A stretch of DNA of 64,000 bases, taken from positions 149,968-213,967 of the forward strand of contig NZ_MAYN01000007.1 of assembly GCF_001691555.1 (NCBI RefSeq). The letters run 5' to 3'. Positions 10,569-21,595 of this stretch are shown here, in pieces. Below the pieces are notes generated by a model. It was not told the DNA's origin and made no database searches. It saw only the letters and a program-made list of their open reading frames with translations. Numbering within the stretch: position 1 is the first letter of the stretch; each line of letters opens with the position of its first letter. The position numbers and the translations under genes were made by a program. The DNA comes from Pantoea eucrina. GTDB taxonomy: Bacteria; Pseudomonadota; Gammaproteobacteria; Enterobacterales; Enterobacteriaceae.

Positions 10569-11396
10569 TTGGATAGCCTGCTCACTCTTCCTGCGGCACC
10601 AGGATCCGCCATCCGGATCCTGCAGATCACTGATACCCATCTCTTCGCAGGGAAGCACCAATCTTTGCTGGGGGTGAATACCTGGGCAAGCTTCGATGCA
10701 GTGCTTGATGCTATCGCGTCACAGCAGCACGAATACGATCTGATTATCGCGACCGGCGATCTGGCGCAGGATCATACCGTGGAAGCGTACCAGCATTTTA
10801 TTACCGGCATTTCCCGCCTGCAAAAGCTCTGCGTCTGGCTGCCTGGCAATCATGACTTCCAGCCAGCCATGGTGAACACCCTTGCGGAAGCAGGGATTGC
10901 GGCAGATAAACATGTTTTGCTGGGCGAGCAGTGGCAGCTGCTGCTGCTGGATAGCCAGGTATCTGGCGTGCCGCACGGCATGCTGAGCGACTATCAGCTG
11001 GAGTGGCTGGCAGAGTCCCTCGCGCGGTTTCCTGAGCGGCACTCGCTGATACTGCTGCACCATCATCCGGTGCCCTCCGGCTGTACCTGGCTCGACCAGC
11101 ATAGCCTGCGCAATCCGCATCAGCTGGAAGCGGTATTACAGGCTTTCCCGCAGGCGCAACATCTGGTGTGTGGCCATATTCATCAGGAGCTCGATCTTCG
11201 CTGGCAGGGGCGTCGGGTGCTGGCCTCGCCTTCTACCTGCGTTCAGTTCAAACCCCACTGCACCAGTTTTACCATTGACACGCTGGCCCCAGGCTGGCGC
11301 TGGCTGACGTTAGAGGCGGATGGCTCACTGCATACAGAAGTGAATCGTCTGCAAAGCGATATGTTCCGGCCTGACCTCGACTCGGATGGGTATTGA
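10569..11396 (+). CDS. cpdA: 3',5'-cyclic-AMP phosphodiesterase
   Basis: CpdA hydrolyses cAMP to AMP and so tempers CRP signalling. The 275-residue metallophosphoesterase shows the full ligand set: ITDTHL, ATGDLAQD, GNHD, LLHHHP and GHIHQE. It starts with TTG after a good AAGGA site (gattaaggaaacgct), and the protein length equals E. coli CpdA, whose gene also uses TTG. It sits in the nudF-yqiB-cpdA-yqiA-parE run; the yqiA start follows its stop by 3 bp. Confidence 0.96.
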   Translation: MDSLLTLPAAPGSAIRILQITDTHLFAGKHQSLLGVNTWASFDAVLDAIASQQHEYDLIIATGDLAQDHTVEAYQHFITGISRLQKLCVWLPGNHDFQPAMVNTLAEAGIAADKHVLLGEQWQLLLLDSQVSGVPHGMLSDYQLEWLAESLARFPERHSLILLHHHPVPSGCTWLDQHSLRNPHQLEAVLQAFPQAQHLVCGHIHQELDLRWQGRRVLASPSTCVQFKPHCTSFTIDTLAPGWRWLTLEADGSLHTEVNRLQSDMFRPDLDSDGY

Positions 11397-11399
11397 TTG

Positions 11400-11981
11400 A
11401 TGGCAACGCTTCTTTACCTGCACGGATTTAACAGTTCGCCGCAATCAGCCAAAGCGACGCAGCTGCAGGCGTGGTGTGCCGAAGAACAGCCGCACATTAA
11501 TGTTCTGGTGCCTCAGCTGCCCGCTTTTCCGGAAGAGGCCGCCAGCCTGCTGGAAGAGCTCGTGATGCAGCATACCGGGGAGCCGCTGGGGCTGGTTGGC
11601 TCGTCGCTGGGCGGCTATTTTGCGACCTGGCTGTCGCAATGTTTCATGCTGCCGGCGGTGGTGGTGAATCCGGCCGTTCGCCCGTTTGAGCTGCTGACGG
11701 ATTATCTGGGCGAGAACCGTAATCCCTACACCGGCCAGCAATATGTGTTAGAGTCACGCCATATTTACGATCTGAAAGTGATGCAGATTGACCCGCTTGA
11801 CGCGCCCGATCTGCTCTGGTTATTGCAGCAGACCGGCGATGAGATCCTCGACTATCGCCAGGCGCTGAATTACTACAGCGCATGCCGGCAGACGGTTGAA
11901 GAGGGCGGCAATCACGCCTTTATCGGATTTGAACGCCATTTTACGCAGATAGTAGATTTTCTGGGGCTATCCCTCTCCTAA
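11400..11981 (+). CDS. yqiA: Alpha/beta-fold esterase YqiA
   Basis: A 193-residue UPF0227 esterase; E. coli YqiA hydrolyses short acyl-CoA and p-nitrophenyl esters in vitro. The nucleophile elbow GSSLGG is at about residues 68-73, the opening strand is [10 protein letters not shown], and a late EGGNHAF carries the catalytic His. The start is ATG directly after the TTG that follows the cpdA stop. Position between cpdA and parE is conserved; co-transcription with parE is likely. Confidence 0.94.
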   Translation: MATLLYLHGFNSSPQSAKATQLQAWCAEEQPHINVLVPQLPAFPEEAASLLEELVMQHTGEPLGLVGSSLGGYFATWLSQCFMLPAVVVNPAVRPFELLTDYLGENRNPYTGQQYVLESRHIYDLKVMQIDPLDAPDLLWLLQQTGDEILDYRQALNYYSACRQTVEEGGNHAFIGFERHFTQIVDFLGLSLS

Positions 11982-13922
<1,941 letters not shown>

Positions 13923-13951
13923 TCGTGGCGACGCGCGCTGAGGATAACACG

Positions 13952-14851
13952 GTGAAGATTACGCTCGAAGAGCTGCGCGCATGGGTGGCGGTGGTTGACA
14001 GCGGTTCAATTACCGCCGCTGCAGAACAGCTGGAGCAGACCACTTCCGGCATCAGCCGCGCGCTCAGCCGGCTGGAGAGTAAGCTACAGACCACGCTAAT
14101 GCATCGCACCACGCGCCGTCTGGCGCTGACCGATGAAGGCGTTATTTTTCTTGAGCACGCCCGCCAGATCCTGACATCCGTTGAGCGGGCCGAAGAGCAG
14201 ATTGCCCGCCGGCGTGAGACGCCCGCCGGTCGACTGCGCATTAACGCCAATACGCCCTTTATGCTGCACGTGATTGTGCCGCTGCTGGCGGAGTTCCGGC
14301 AACAGTATCCGCAAATTGAGCTTGAACTGAACACAGACGATATCGTTATTGATCTGCTGGAGCAGCAAACCGATATCGCGATTCGCATCGGCGAACTGCG
14401 TGACTCGACGCTGCGCGCCAGAGTATTAGGCAGCAGCGCTACACGGCTGGTCGCCAGCCCGGACTATCTGGCAAAACATGGCGTACCCGGCAGCGTGGCC
14501 GCGCTGAGCCAGCATCAGCTGATTGGCTTTAGCCAGCTGGATACCCATAATATCTGGCCCGTCTGGCAGCAGGAGGGCGAATTCCTGCGTATTAAGCCGA
14601 CTCTGACTGCCTCCAGCGGCGAAACGCTGCGTCAGCTGGCCCTGCAGGGGCTGGGCATTGTCAGACTCTCTGATTTTGTCAGCCGGGAAGATCGTGAACA
14701 GGGGCGGCTGATGGATGTGCTGGCCAGCGAAACCCGGGAGTTACGCCTGCCGGTGCATGCCGTCTACTATCGCAATCAGACGCTGAGCTCGCGCGTCACC
14801 TGCTTTCTTGATTTCCTGCAGGAGAAAATCCAGCGTCAGCAGCTGATTTAG
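13952..14851 (+). CDS. LysR-family transcriptional regulator
   Basis: A LysR-type regulator of 299 residues with an N-terminal winged helix (ITAAAEQLEQTTSGISRALSRLE) and a substrate-binding C-terminal domain; it is closest in feel to the DmlR/YafC-like subgroup. The GTG at 13952 is chosen because AGGA lies 7 nt upstream; a GTG at 13925 has no ribosome site. It follows parE by 29 bp, where E. coli carries ygiV/ygiW/qseBC. It is convergent with ygiN-mdaB. A palindrome in the mdaB-pheC gap is a possible target, but the regulon is not known. Confidence 0.85.
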   Translation: MKITLEELRAWVAVVDSGSITAAAEQLEQTTSGISRALSRLESKLQTTLMHRTTRRLALTDEGVIFLEHARQILTSVERAEEQIARRRETPAGRLRINANTPFMLHVIVPLLAEFRQQYPQIELELNTDDIVIDLLEQQTDIAIRIGELRDSTLRARVLGSSATRLVASPDYLAKHGVPGSVAALSQHQLIGFSQLDTHNIWPVWQQEGEFLRIKPTLTASSGETLRQLALQGLGIVRLSDFVSREDREQGRLMDVLASETRELRLPVHAVYYRNQTLSSRVTCFLDFLQEKIQRQQLI

Positions 14852-14903
14852 GCATCAGGGTGACAGACGCTCCGGCTTAGCCAGAGCGTTGTCTCAGGAA
14901 AAG

Positions 14904-15212
14904 TCAGCTGGCCGGTTCCAGCACCAGAATTTTCACATCCACTACATCATCTTTGATTCGGGCGCGGTGTGCATCCATATGCGGCATCTGCTGATGCTGC
15001 TCCAGCGCCCGCAGCGACGCCCACTGCTCCAGCATAAAGATGGAGTCGGGTGAATTTTGCTTCCACGGCACCTGTGCCTGATGGTCGAGCAGTGCATCAT
15101 ACTGATGGCAACCCTCTTCCTGCAGTACCGCCGGAATCAGCTCATTAATTGCATCCAGCACCGCCTGACGACGACCCGGTTTAACACAAATTTCAGCGAC
15201 GACCGTTAACAT
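14904..15212 (-). CDS. ygiN: Quinol monooxygenase YgiN (ABM domain)
   Basis: YgiN is a small dimeric antibiotic-biosynthesis-monooxygenase-fold protein; the E. coli enzyme oxidises menadiol to menadione and partners MdaB in a quinone redox cycle. The 102-residue protein opens MLTVVAEICVKPG and contains LQEEGCHQYDALLD, MLEQWAS and the PHMDAH motif, all as in E. coli. The true start at 15212 is well inside a longer open frame that runs upstream through mdaB. It lies 31 bp downstream of mdaB, forming a two-gene unit. Confidence 0.92.
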   Translation of the reverse strand: MLTVVAEICVKPGRRQAVLDAINELIPAVLQEEGCHQYDALLDHQAQVPWKQNSPDSIFMLEQWASLRALEQHQQMPHMDAHRARIKDDVVDVKILVLEPAS

Positions 15213-15243
15213 AGCGCTTCCTCTTTTCCCGTTGTGCTTACAG

Positions 15244-15825
15244 TTAAGCAAAGATTGCGCTGAGATGAGTCCGATAACGTGCAATATCGCGCGGCACATC
15301 GGGCTGTTTGATAACGTCATTGCAGATAAAGGTGGGCAGCGCCTCCATTCCGAGGAACTGATTCGCCTTATGGAAGTGCAGATAGAGGCCATCCACGCCC
15401 ACGCCTTCAAAGAACTGATCGGCTTCGGTAAAGGCTTCCAGCGGCGCGTTCCACGTCAGCGACAGCATATATTTTTTACCCTGAATCAGGCCGCCGGACC
15501 CATACTTTTTGCCGGCGTCGCTGCGTGAGCGGCCATCGCTGGCGTAGAGTTTACCGTGCCCTTCGGTAAAGACCTCATCAATATATTTTTTTACCGTCCA
15601 CGGCTCGCCCATCCACCAGCCCGGCATCTGATAGATCACCACATCGCTGTCCAGATACTTCCGGATCTCCTCTGCGACGTCGTAATTACTGTCAGCCAGC
15701 GTGACAGAGACCTGATGACCCAGATCGCGCAGCTGGCTGGCCGCAACGTCAGTCAGCGTATGATTGAGCTCGCCTTTTGAGTGAGCAAAGGTTTTGCCGC
15801 CGTCAATGATCAGAATGTTGCTCAT
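15244..15825 (-). CDS. mdaB: NADPH:quinone oxidoreductase MdaB
   Basis: MdaB is a flavodoxin-fold FAD enzyme that reduces quinones with NADPH by two electrons, protecting against redox cycling. The 193-residue protein equals E. coli MdaB in length and carries the characteristic QMPGWWMGEPWTVKKYID, YGSGGLIQGKKYML and FFEGVGVDGLYL blocks. The start (MSNILIIDGG) is the inner of two in-frame ATGs. It is transcribed with ygiN and is divergent from pheC across a 162-bp gap that holds a 15-bp palindrome. Confidence 0.95.
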   Translation of the reverse strand: MSNILIIDGGKTFAHSKGELNHTLTDVAASQLRDLGHQVSVTLADSNYDVAEEIRKYLDSDVVIYQMPGWWMGEPWTVKKYIDEVFTEGHGKLYASDGRSRSDAGKKYGSGGLIQGKKYMLSLTWNAPLEAFTEADQFFEGVGVDGLYLHFHKANQFLGMEALPTFICNDVIKQPDVPRDIARYRTHLSAIFA

Positions 15826-15912
15826 AATGTTTTGCACCTGAATGTTAGTTTGATGCGGCCCACTTTACGCGTGAAAGCCGCACAGAAAAATGTGCCACGG
15901 GTCACAATACTG

Positions 15913-15927
15913 TTGCTTATAAAGCAA
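15913..15927. promoter_or_regulatory. Palindromic operator candidate between mdaB and pheC
   Basis: TTGCTTATAAAGCAA is a 6-3-6 perfect inverted repeat in the divergent mdaB/pheC promoter gap. It fits the T-N11-A pattern of LysR binding sites, so the LysR gene two genes away is a candidate binder (inference). Confidence 0.4.
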
Positions 15928-15987
15928 TAATGCTCCGGCCTGTGAAACACTCTGTGCGCAACCCACCATTAAAAATAAGAAGAGACC

Positions 15988-16752
15988 ATGAAAAAACAGG
16001 TAACTGTCGCGCTGCTGCTGGTAGCAGGCGCGGCTCAGGCACAGTCACGTCTCGATCTCATTCAGCAACAGCAGACGCTGCGCGTCTGTACCACCGGCGA
16101 CTATAAGCCCTACAGCTTTCTGCGCAGTGACGGTAACTACGAAGGGCTGGATATCAGCATGGCGCAGTCGCTGGCCGCCAGCCTGGGGGCCAAAGTAGCC
16201 TGGGTGCCGACGACCTGGAAAACGCTGAGTGCCGATTTTGTTGCCCGCCAGTGTGATATCGCGCTGGGTGGCGTATCGGTCACGCTGAAACGCCAGAAAA
16301 TCGCCTGGTTTGCCCGACCGCTGGGAACAGATGGCAAAATTCCGCTGGTGCGCTGTGAGGACAAAGCGCGCTATCAGACCATTGAGCAGATCAACCGGCG
16401 CGAGGTGCGGGTGATTGAGCCTGCCGGGGGCACCAACGAAGCCTTTGTGCACAGCCATTTGCCGCAGGCTACGCTGCAGCTGGCAGAAAATACGATCATC
16501 TTTCAGCAGCTGGCAGATAAAAAAGCGGATGTGATGATCACCGACGCGTCTGAAGCACAGTTTCAGCAGCAGCACTATCCGTCGCTTTGCGCCATTAATC
16601 CGGATAAGCCGATGCAGTATGGCGAAAAAGCCTACATGCTGCCGCGCGATGATATGAGCTGGAAACTCTATGTGGATCAGTGGCTGCATCTGGCAACGGC
16701 GACGGGCGAATATGCGGCGATCCAGAAAGAATGGCTCGGTACAGCGCCCTGA
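15988..16752 (+). CDS. pheC: Periplasmic cyclohexadienyl dehydratase, PheC type
   Basis: The protein has the solute-binding-protein fold but aligns best by eye with PheC of Pseudomonas aeruginosa. That enzyme converts prephenate to phenylpyruvate and arogenate to phenylalanine in the periplasm. Shared features are the leader ending AQA-QS, RVCTTGDYKPYSF, the GGTNEAF loop, TDASEA (Glu at about 189, matching the glutamate proposed as the general acid) and the tail EKAYMLPRDD with YVDQWLH. The protein has 254 residues. No transporter genes adjoin it, which supports an enzyme rather than a transport receptor. Alternative: an amino-acid-binding SBP. Confidence 0.78.
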   Translation: MKKQVTVALLLVAGAAQAQSRLDLIQQQQTLRVCTTGDYKPYSFLRSDGNYEGLDISMAQSLAASLGAKVAWVPTTWKTLSADFVARQCDIALGGVSVTLKRQKIAWFARPLGTDGKIPLVRCEDKARYQTIEQINRREVRVIEPAGGTNEAFVHSHLPQATLQLAENTIIFQQLADKKADVMITDASEAQFQQQHYPSLCAINPDKPMQYGEKAYMLPRDDMSWKLYVDQWLHLATATGEYAAIQKEWLGTAP

Positions 16753-16780
16753 TACGGTACAGAGTAACGGCATTTTTGCT

Positions 16781-16799
16781 GCGGGAAACCCGCGTTTTC
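16781..16799 (+). terminator. Short terminator after pheC
   Basis: A 5-bp GC stem (gcggg-aaa-cccgc) followed by gttttct, 28 bp after the pheC stop. Confidence 0.5.
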
Positions 16800-16963
16800 T
16801 CAACGGTTTAAAACAGCCAGATTCGTTTACTGTACTGTTGTTTTTTAACGCAAACCTTTCTGCCGCAGAGACACGGCTTCTCTGTGACTAACTCGCGTGA
16901 ATAAGGTACTATCCTCGCCAAATGACCCGCCGGTGCGGGCCACGAAGTGAGGATGCAAACGTA

Positions 16964-19234
16964 ATGAGCGAAATGACGCAGGATGGTGCAGAGCGTCTTG
17001 CCCTGCACAAGTTTACCGAAAAAGCGTACCTGGATTACTCCATGTATGTGATTATGGATCGCGCGCTGCCCTATATCGGTGACGGTCTGAAGCCGGTGCA
17101 GCGCCGTATCGTCTACGCCATGTCAGAGCTGGGCCTGAGCGCCAGCGCCAAATTTAAGAAGTCAGCGCGCACCGTTGGTGACGTGCTGGGTAAATATCAT
17201 CCGCATGGCGATAGCGCCTGTTATGAAGCGATGGTATTGATGGCGCAGCCGTTCTCCTATCGTTATCCGCTGGTTGATGGTCAGGGTAACTGGGGCGCAC
17301 CGGACGATCCCAAATCCTTTGCCGCGATGCGCTATACCGAATCGCGCCTCTCTAAATATGCGGAAGTGCTGCTCAGCGAGCTGGGTCAGGGCACGGTTGA
17401 TTACATCCCGAATTTTGACGGCACGCTGCAGGAACCCAAAATGCTGCCGGCGCGGCTGCCCAACATTCTGCTTAACGGCACCACCGGTATCGCCGTCGGC
17501 ATGGCAACCGACATTCCGCCGCACAACCTGCGTGAAGTAGCAGAAGCTGCAGTACGGCTGATCGACAAACCCAAAACCACGCTGGATGAGCTGCTGGATA
17601 TCGTGCAGGGGCCCGACTATCCGACGGAAGCCGAGATCATTACGCCGCGTGAAGAGATCCGCAAGATCTACCAGAGCGGGCGCGGATCGGTCCGCCAGCG
17701 TGCTGTCTGGAAAAAAGAAGAGGGTGAGGCAGTGATCACCGCGCTGCCGCATCAGGTTTCCGGCGCGCGCGTGCTGGAGCAGATTGCTGCCCAGATGCGT
17801 AACAAAAAACTGCCGATGATTGAGGATCTGCGCGACGAATCCGATCACGAAAACCCGACGCGGCTGGTGATTGTACCGCGCTCAAACCGCGTCGATCTCG
17901 ATCAGGTCATGCATCATCTCTTTGCCACCACCGATCTGGAAAAGAGCTACCGCGTTAACCTGAACATGATTGGTCTGGATAACCGTCCGGCAGTGAAAAA
18001 CCTGCTGGAAATCCTCTCTGAATGGCTGATTTACCGGCGCGATACGGTCACGCGCCGCCTGAATTACCGGCTTGAGCGCGTGCTGCGCCGCCTGCATATC
18101 CTTGAGGGGCTGCTGGTTGCGTTTCTGAACATTGATGATGTGATCCACATCATCCGCAGTGAAGATGAACCCAAAGCGGTCCTGATGTCGCGCTTTGCAA
18201 TCAGCGAAACACAGGCAGAAGCGATTCTGGAGCTGAAGCTGCGCCATCTTGCGAAACTCGAAGAGATGAAAATCCGCGGCGAGCAGGCCGAACTGGAGAA
18301 AGAGCGCGATCAGCTGCAGGCTACGCTCGCGTCTGAACGCAAAATGAACAGCCTGCTGAAGAAAGAGCTGCAGGCTGACAGTCAGGCGTACGGTGATGAG
18401 CGTCGCTCACCGCTGCATGAGCGCGAAGAAGCCAAAGCGCTGAGCGAAAATGAGCTGGTGAGCGCCGAGCCGGTGACCATCGTGCTGTCGCAGATGGGCT
18501 GGGTGCGTAGCGCCAAAGGGCACGATATCGACCCCACCGGCCTGAGCTACAAAGCGGGAGACAGCTATCGCGCGGCCGCGCGCGGCAAGAGCAATCAGCC
18601 GGTGGCGTTTATTGACTCCACCGGACGCAGCTATACGCTCGATCCCACCTCCCTGCCATCGGCGCGCGGGCAGGGCGAACCGCTGACCGGCAAGCTGACG
18701 CTTCCGCCGGGTGCGGTTATGGAACAGGTGCTGATGGAAGCGGACGATCAGAAGCTGCTGATGGCCTCGGATGCCGGCTACGGCTTTATCTGCACCTTTG
18801 CCGATCTGGTATCGCGCAACCGGGCCGGTAAAGCGCTGCTGACGCTGCCGGAAAATGCCCGCGTCATGACGCCGCTGGCGGTCAACTCCGGTGATGACAT
18901 GCTGCTGGCCATTACCCAGGCGGGCAGAATGCTGATGTTCCCGGTGGCTGACCTGCCGCAAATGTCAAAAGGCAAAGGCAATAAAATTATCTCTATTCCT
19001 GCCGCAGACGCCGCCTCCGGCACCGACCGGCTGCAGTGGCTACTGATTCTGACGCCGGGCAGCACCCTTACTCTCTATGTGGGTAAACGTAAGCTGATCC
19101 TGCGCGATGAAGATCTGCAAAAAGTGCGTGCCGATCGCGGCCGTCGTGGCAGCGTATCACGCGGCCTGCAGCGTATTGACAGCGTTGAAGTCAATGCGCC
19201 GGCACGCCCCAAGCGTGACGCAGCTGCAGAGTAA
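16964..19234 (+). CDS. parC: DNA topoisomerase IV subunit A
   Basis: ParC is the DNA breakage-reunion subunit of topoisomerase IV. The 756-residue protein has the winged-helix/tower core with [14 protein letters not shown], in which the quinolone-determining Ser and Glu (E. coli S80 and E84; here residues 84 and 88) are wild type. The active-site tyrosine is in RYTESRL (about residue 124), followed by the C-terminal beta-propeller. The start [12 protein letters not shown] is four residues longer than in E. coli; upstream in-frame codons lack support. It is followed by plsC, as in E. coli. Confidence 0.97.
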   Translation: MSEMTQDGAERLALHKFTEKAYLDYSMYVIMDRALPYIGDGLKPVQRRIVYAMSELGLSASAKFKKSARTVGDVLGKYHPHGDSACYEAMVLMAQPFSYRYPLVDGQGNWGAPDDPKSFAAMRYTESRLSKYAEVLLSELGQGTVDYIPNFDGTLQEPKMLPARLPNILLNGTTGIAVGMATDIPPHNLREVAEAAVRLIDKPKTTLDELLDIVQGPDYPTEAEIITPREEIRKIYQSGRGSVRQRAVWKKEEGEAVITALPHQVSGARVLEQIAAQMRNKKLPMIEDLRDESDHENPTRLVIVPRSNRVDLDQVMHHLFATTDLEKSYRVNLNMIGLDNRPAVKNLLEILSEWLIYRRDTVTRRLNYRLERVLRRLHILEGLLVAFLNIDDVIHIIRSEDEPKAVLMSRFAISETQAEAILELKLRHLAKLEEMKIRGEQAELEKERDQLQATLASERKMNSLLKKELQADSQAYGDERRSPLHEREEAKALSENELVSAEPVTIVLSQMGWVRSAKGHDIDPTGLSYKAGDSYRAAARGKSNQPVAFIDSTGRSYTLDPTSLPSARGQGEPLTGKLTLPPGAVMEQVLMEADDQKLLMASDAGYGFICTFADLVSRNRAGKALLTLPENARVMTPLAVNSGDDMLLAITQAGRMLMFPVADLPQMSKGKGNKIISIPAADAASGTDRLQWLLILTPGSTLTLYVGKRKLILRDEDLQKVRADRGRRGSVSRGLQRIDSVEVNAPARPKRDAAAE

Positions 19235-19272
19235 TCGGGTTATCTGCAAAGGAGTACTTTTTTGAGGACGCT

Positions 19273-20010
19273 ATGCTACTAATTTTACGCGCAATAATTA
19301 TTATCATTTATTCCATACTGGTCTGTGTATTCGGCAGCATCTGGTGCCTGTTTTCACCGCGCAACCCGCGCCATGTGGCGACGTTTGGCCATCTTTTTGG
19401 CCGGCTCTCCGGAGTGCTGGGCGTTAAAGTTGAACTGCGCAGGCCCGCAGAAGCAGCGAATTATGGTAATGCTATCTACATCGCAAACCATCAGAACAAC
19501 TATGACATGATCACGGCAGCGAAAATCGTACAGCCGACCACCGTGACCGTAGGCAAAAAGAGCCTGTTGTGGATCCCGTTTTTCGGGCAGCTCTACTGGC
19601 TGACAGGCAACCTGTTGATCGATCGTGATAACCGTGCCAAAGCACACGGCACGATTGGAGAGATTGTCGGGCAGTTTAAAAAGAAGCGTATCTCGTTCTG
19701 GATGTTCCCGGAAGGTACGCGCAGCCGTGGTCGCGGACTGCTGCCGTTTAAGACCGGCGCGTTTCACGCGGCTGTTGCTGCCGGCGTACCGATTATCCCG
19801 ATCGTGGTCTCTAATACCCACGGCAAAATTAATATGAATCGCTGGAAGAATGGCCTGGTGATTGTAGAGATGCTGCCACCGGTCGATACCGCCCAGTTTG
19901 AGACCGCCTCTGTGCGTAAGCTGGCGACCCACTGCCGTGAAATAATGTCTGCTAAGCTGGAAGAGTTAAACGCAGAAGTCGCTGAACGCGAAAAAAACGG
20001 TAAAATCTGA
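19273..20010 (+). CDS. plsC: 1-acyl-sn-glycerol-3-phosphate acyltransferase
   Basis: PlsC acylates lysophosphatidic acid to phosphatidic acid at the inner membrane, the second step of phospholipid synthesis. The 245-residue protein equals E. coli in length. An N-terminal membrane segment (about residues 5-27) precedes the catalytic block NHQNNYD (HX4D, near residue 74), FPEGTRSRGRG and the GVPIIPIV strand. GAGG lies 5 nt before the ATG. It lies between parC and ftsP; the arrangement parC-plsC-ftsP is conserved in enterobacteria. Confidence 0.97.
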   Translation: MLLILRAIIIIIYSILVCVFGSIWCLFSPRNPRHVATFGHLFGRLSGVLGVKVELRRPAEAANYGNAIYIANHQNNYDMITAAKIVQPTTVTVGKKSLLWIPFFGQLYWLTGNLLIDRDNRAKAHGTIGEIVGQFKKKRISFWMFPEGTRSRGRGLLPFKTGAFHAAVAAGVPIIPIVVSNTHGKINMNRWKNGLVIVEMLPPVDTAQFETASVRKLATHCREIMSAKLEELNAEVAEREKNGKI

Positions 20011-20115
20011 GCCTTATCCGGGGGCGGTGAATACTGCCCCTGCGCACCACAGCAAAATTAACAACAACAACATGGACACGGCGTTTTACGCCACGCTCAA
20101 AAGGTCTGAAGTTTT

Positions 20116-21543
20116 ATGTCTTGCAGCAGACGTCACTTTATTCAGCTTTCTGCCGGCGTTGCGCTGGCTTCATCGGCATTGCCTTTTTCAGCCCGCGCCG
20201 CTGCTCCGGCAGGCGATGTCCCGCTGCCGGTCCCGCCGCTGATTGAATCCCGTCGCGGACAGCCACTGTTTCTGACGCTGCAGCGCAGTCACTGGTCGTT
20301 TACGGGCAGCGGCAGCAAAGTACCGGTCTGGGGCATTAACGGCCTCTATCTGGGGCCGACCGTACGGGTTTACAGCGGTGATGATGTCAAACTTATCTAC
20401 AGCAACCGGCTTAATGAGCCGGTGGCGATGACGGTCAGCGGTCTGCAGGTGCCGGGCGCGCTGATGGGCGGGGCACCCCGCCTGATGTCAGCGGGTGCTG
20501 ACTGGTCGCCGGTGCTGCCTATCCGGCAGGGAGCGGCGACGCTGTGGTATCACGCCAGCACGCCGAATCATATGGCACCGCACGTCTACAATGGTCTGGC
20601 AGGAATGTGGCTGATTGAAGATGAGGTGAGCAAATCTCTGCCGCTGCCTAAACACTATGGCGTGGATGATTTTCCGCTGGTGATTCAGGATAAGCGCCTC
20701 GATAACTTTGCCACGCCGGTGTATAACCCGCCGTCAGAAGGCGGATTTCTCGGGGATACGCTGCTGGTTAACGGCGTGCAGAATCCCTATGTTGATGTTT
20801 CCCGCGGCTGGGTGCGCCTGCGCCTGCTGAACGCCGCCAATGCCCGACGCTTTGACCTGCGTTTCTCCGACAACCGTCCTTTTACCGTTATTGCCAGCGA
20901 TCAGGGTTTTCTGCCTTCGCCGGTCGCGGTGCAGACGCTCTCTCTGGCACCTGGCGAGCGACGTGAGGTGCTGGTGGATATGTCGCAGGGTGATGAAGTG
21001 TCGATTACAGCGGGCACGGCGGCAGGCATTATGGATCGCCTGCGCGGCCTGTTTGAACCCTCATCCATTCTGACCAACACGCTGGTGCTGACGCTGCGCC
21101 CGACCGGGCTGTTGCCGCTGGTCACGGATAACCTGCCGATGCGTCTGCTGGCCGATCAGATCCTGGATGGCGCTGCAGTGCGGACGCGCGAGTTTCGTAT
21201 TGGCGACAGCGTACCGGGCATCAATGGCGCGCTATGGGATATGAGCCGCATTGATACCACCGCGCAGCAGGGGACGTTTGAACGCTGGATTATTCACGCC
21301 GATCGCCCGCAGTCGCTACATATTCAGGGCGTGATGTTTCTCATCAAGAGCGTCAACGGCGCGCAGTCAATGGGCGAAGATCGCGGCTGGAAAGATACCG
21401 TCTGGGTCGACGGCAGTGTTGAGCTGCTGGTGAGTTTTCCGCAAAGCGCCAGCGATCATTTCCCGTTTGTTTACTACAGCCAGACGCTGGAACTGGCCGA
21501 TCGCGGTACGGCAGGGCAGATGGTCGTCAATCCGCTTTCCTGA
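20116..21543 (+). CDS. ftsP: Cell division protein FtsP (SufI), Tat-exported cupredoxin-like protein
   Basis: FtsP is a periplasmic multicopper-oxidase-like protein that has lost copper ligands and stabilises the divisome under stress. The 475-residue precursor starts with a twin-arginine signal peptide (SRRHFIQ at residues 4-10, hydrophobic stretch, ARA-A cleavage). Three cupredoxin domains follow, with PVWGINGLYLGPTVRV, the LPIRQGAATLWYH segment and the end TAGQMVVNP. It is collinear with E. coli SufI (470 residues) throughout. It lies 105 bp after plsC and converges on dkgA. Confidence 0.96.
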   Translation: MSCSRRHFIQLSAGVALASSALPFSARAAAPAGDVPLPVPPLIESRRGQPLFLTLQRSHWSFTGSGSKVPVWGINGLYLGPTVRVYSGDDVKLIYSNRLNEPVAMTVSGLQVPGALMGGAPRLMSAGADWSPVLPIRQGAATLWYHASTPNHMAPHVYNGLAGMWLIEDEVSKSLPLPKHYGVDDFPLVIQDKRLDNFATPVYNPPSEGGFLGDTLLVNGVQNPYVDVSRGWVRLRLLNAANARRFDLRFSDNRPFTVIASDQGFLPSPVAVQTLSLAPGERREVLVDMSQGDEVSITAGTAAGIMDRLRGLFEPSSILTNTLVLTLRPTGLLPLVTDNLPMRLLADQILDGAAVRTREFRIGDSVPGINGALWDMSRIDTTAQQGTFERWIIHADRPQSLHIQGVMFLIKSVNGAQSMGEDRGWKDTVWVDGSVELLVSFPQSASDHFPFVYYSQTLELADRGTAGQMVVNPLS

Positions 21544-21557
21544 AGCTGAGTGTGAAA

Positions 21558-21580
21558 GGGCCGCCGCTGAGGGCGGCCGC
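21558..21580. terminator. GC-rich hairpin between convergent ftsP and dkgA
   Basis: A 7-bp stem (ggccgcc / ggcggcc) with a 6-nt loop sits between the two stops. There is no T tract on either strand, so the assignment is tentative. Confidence 0.4.
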
Positions 21581-21595
21581 AAACATCATACTGCT

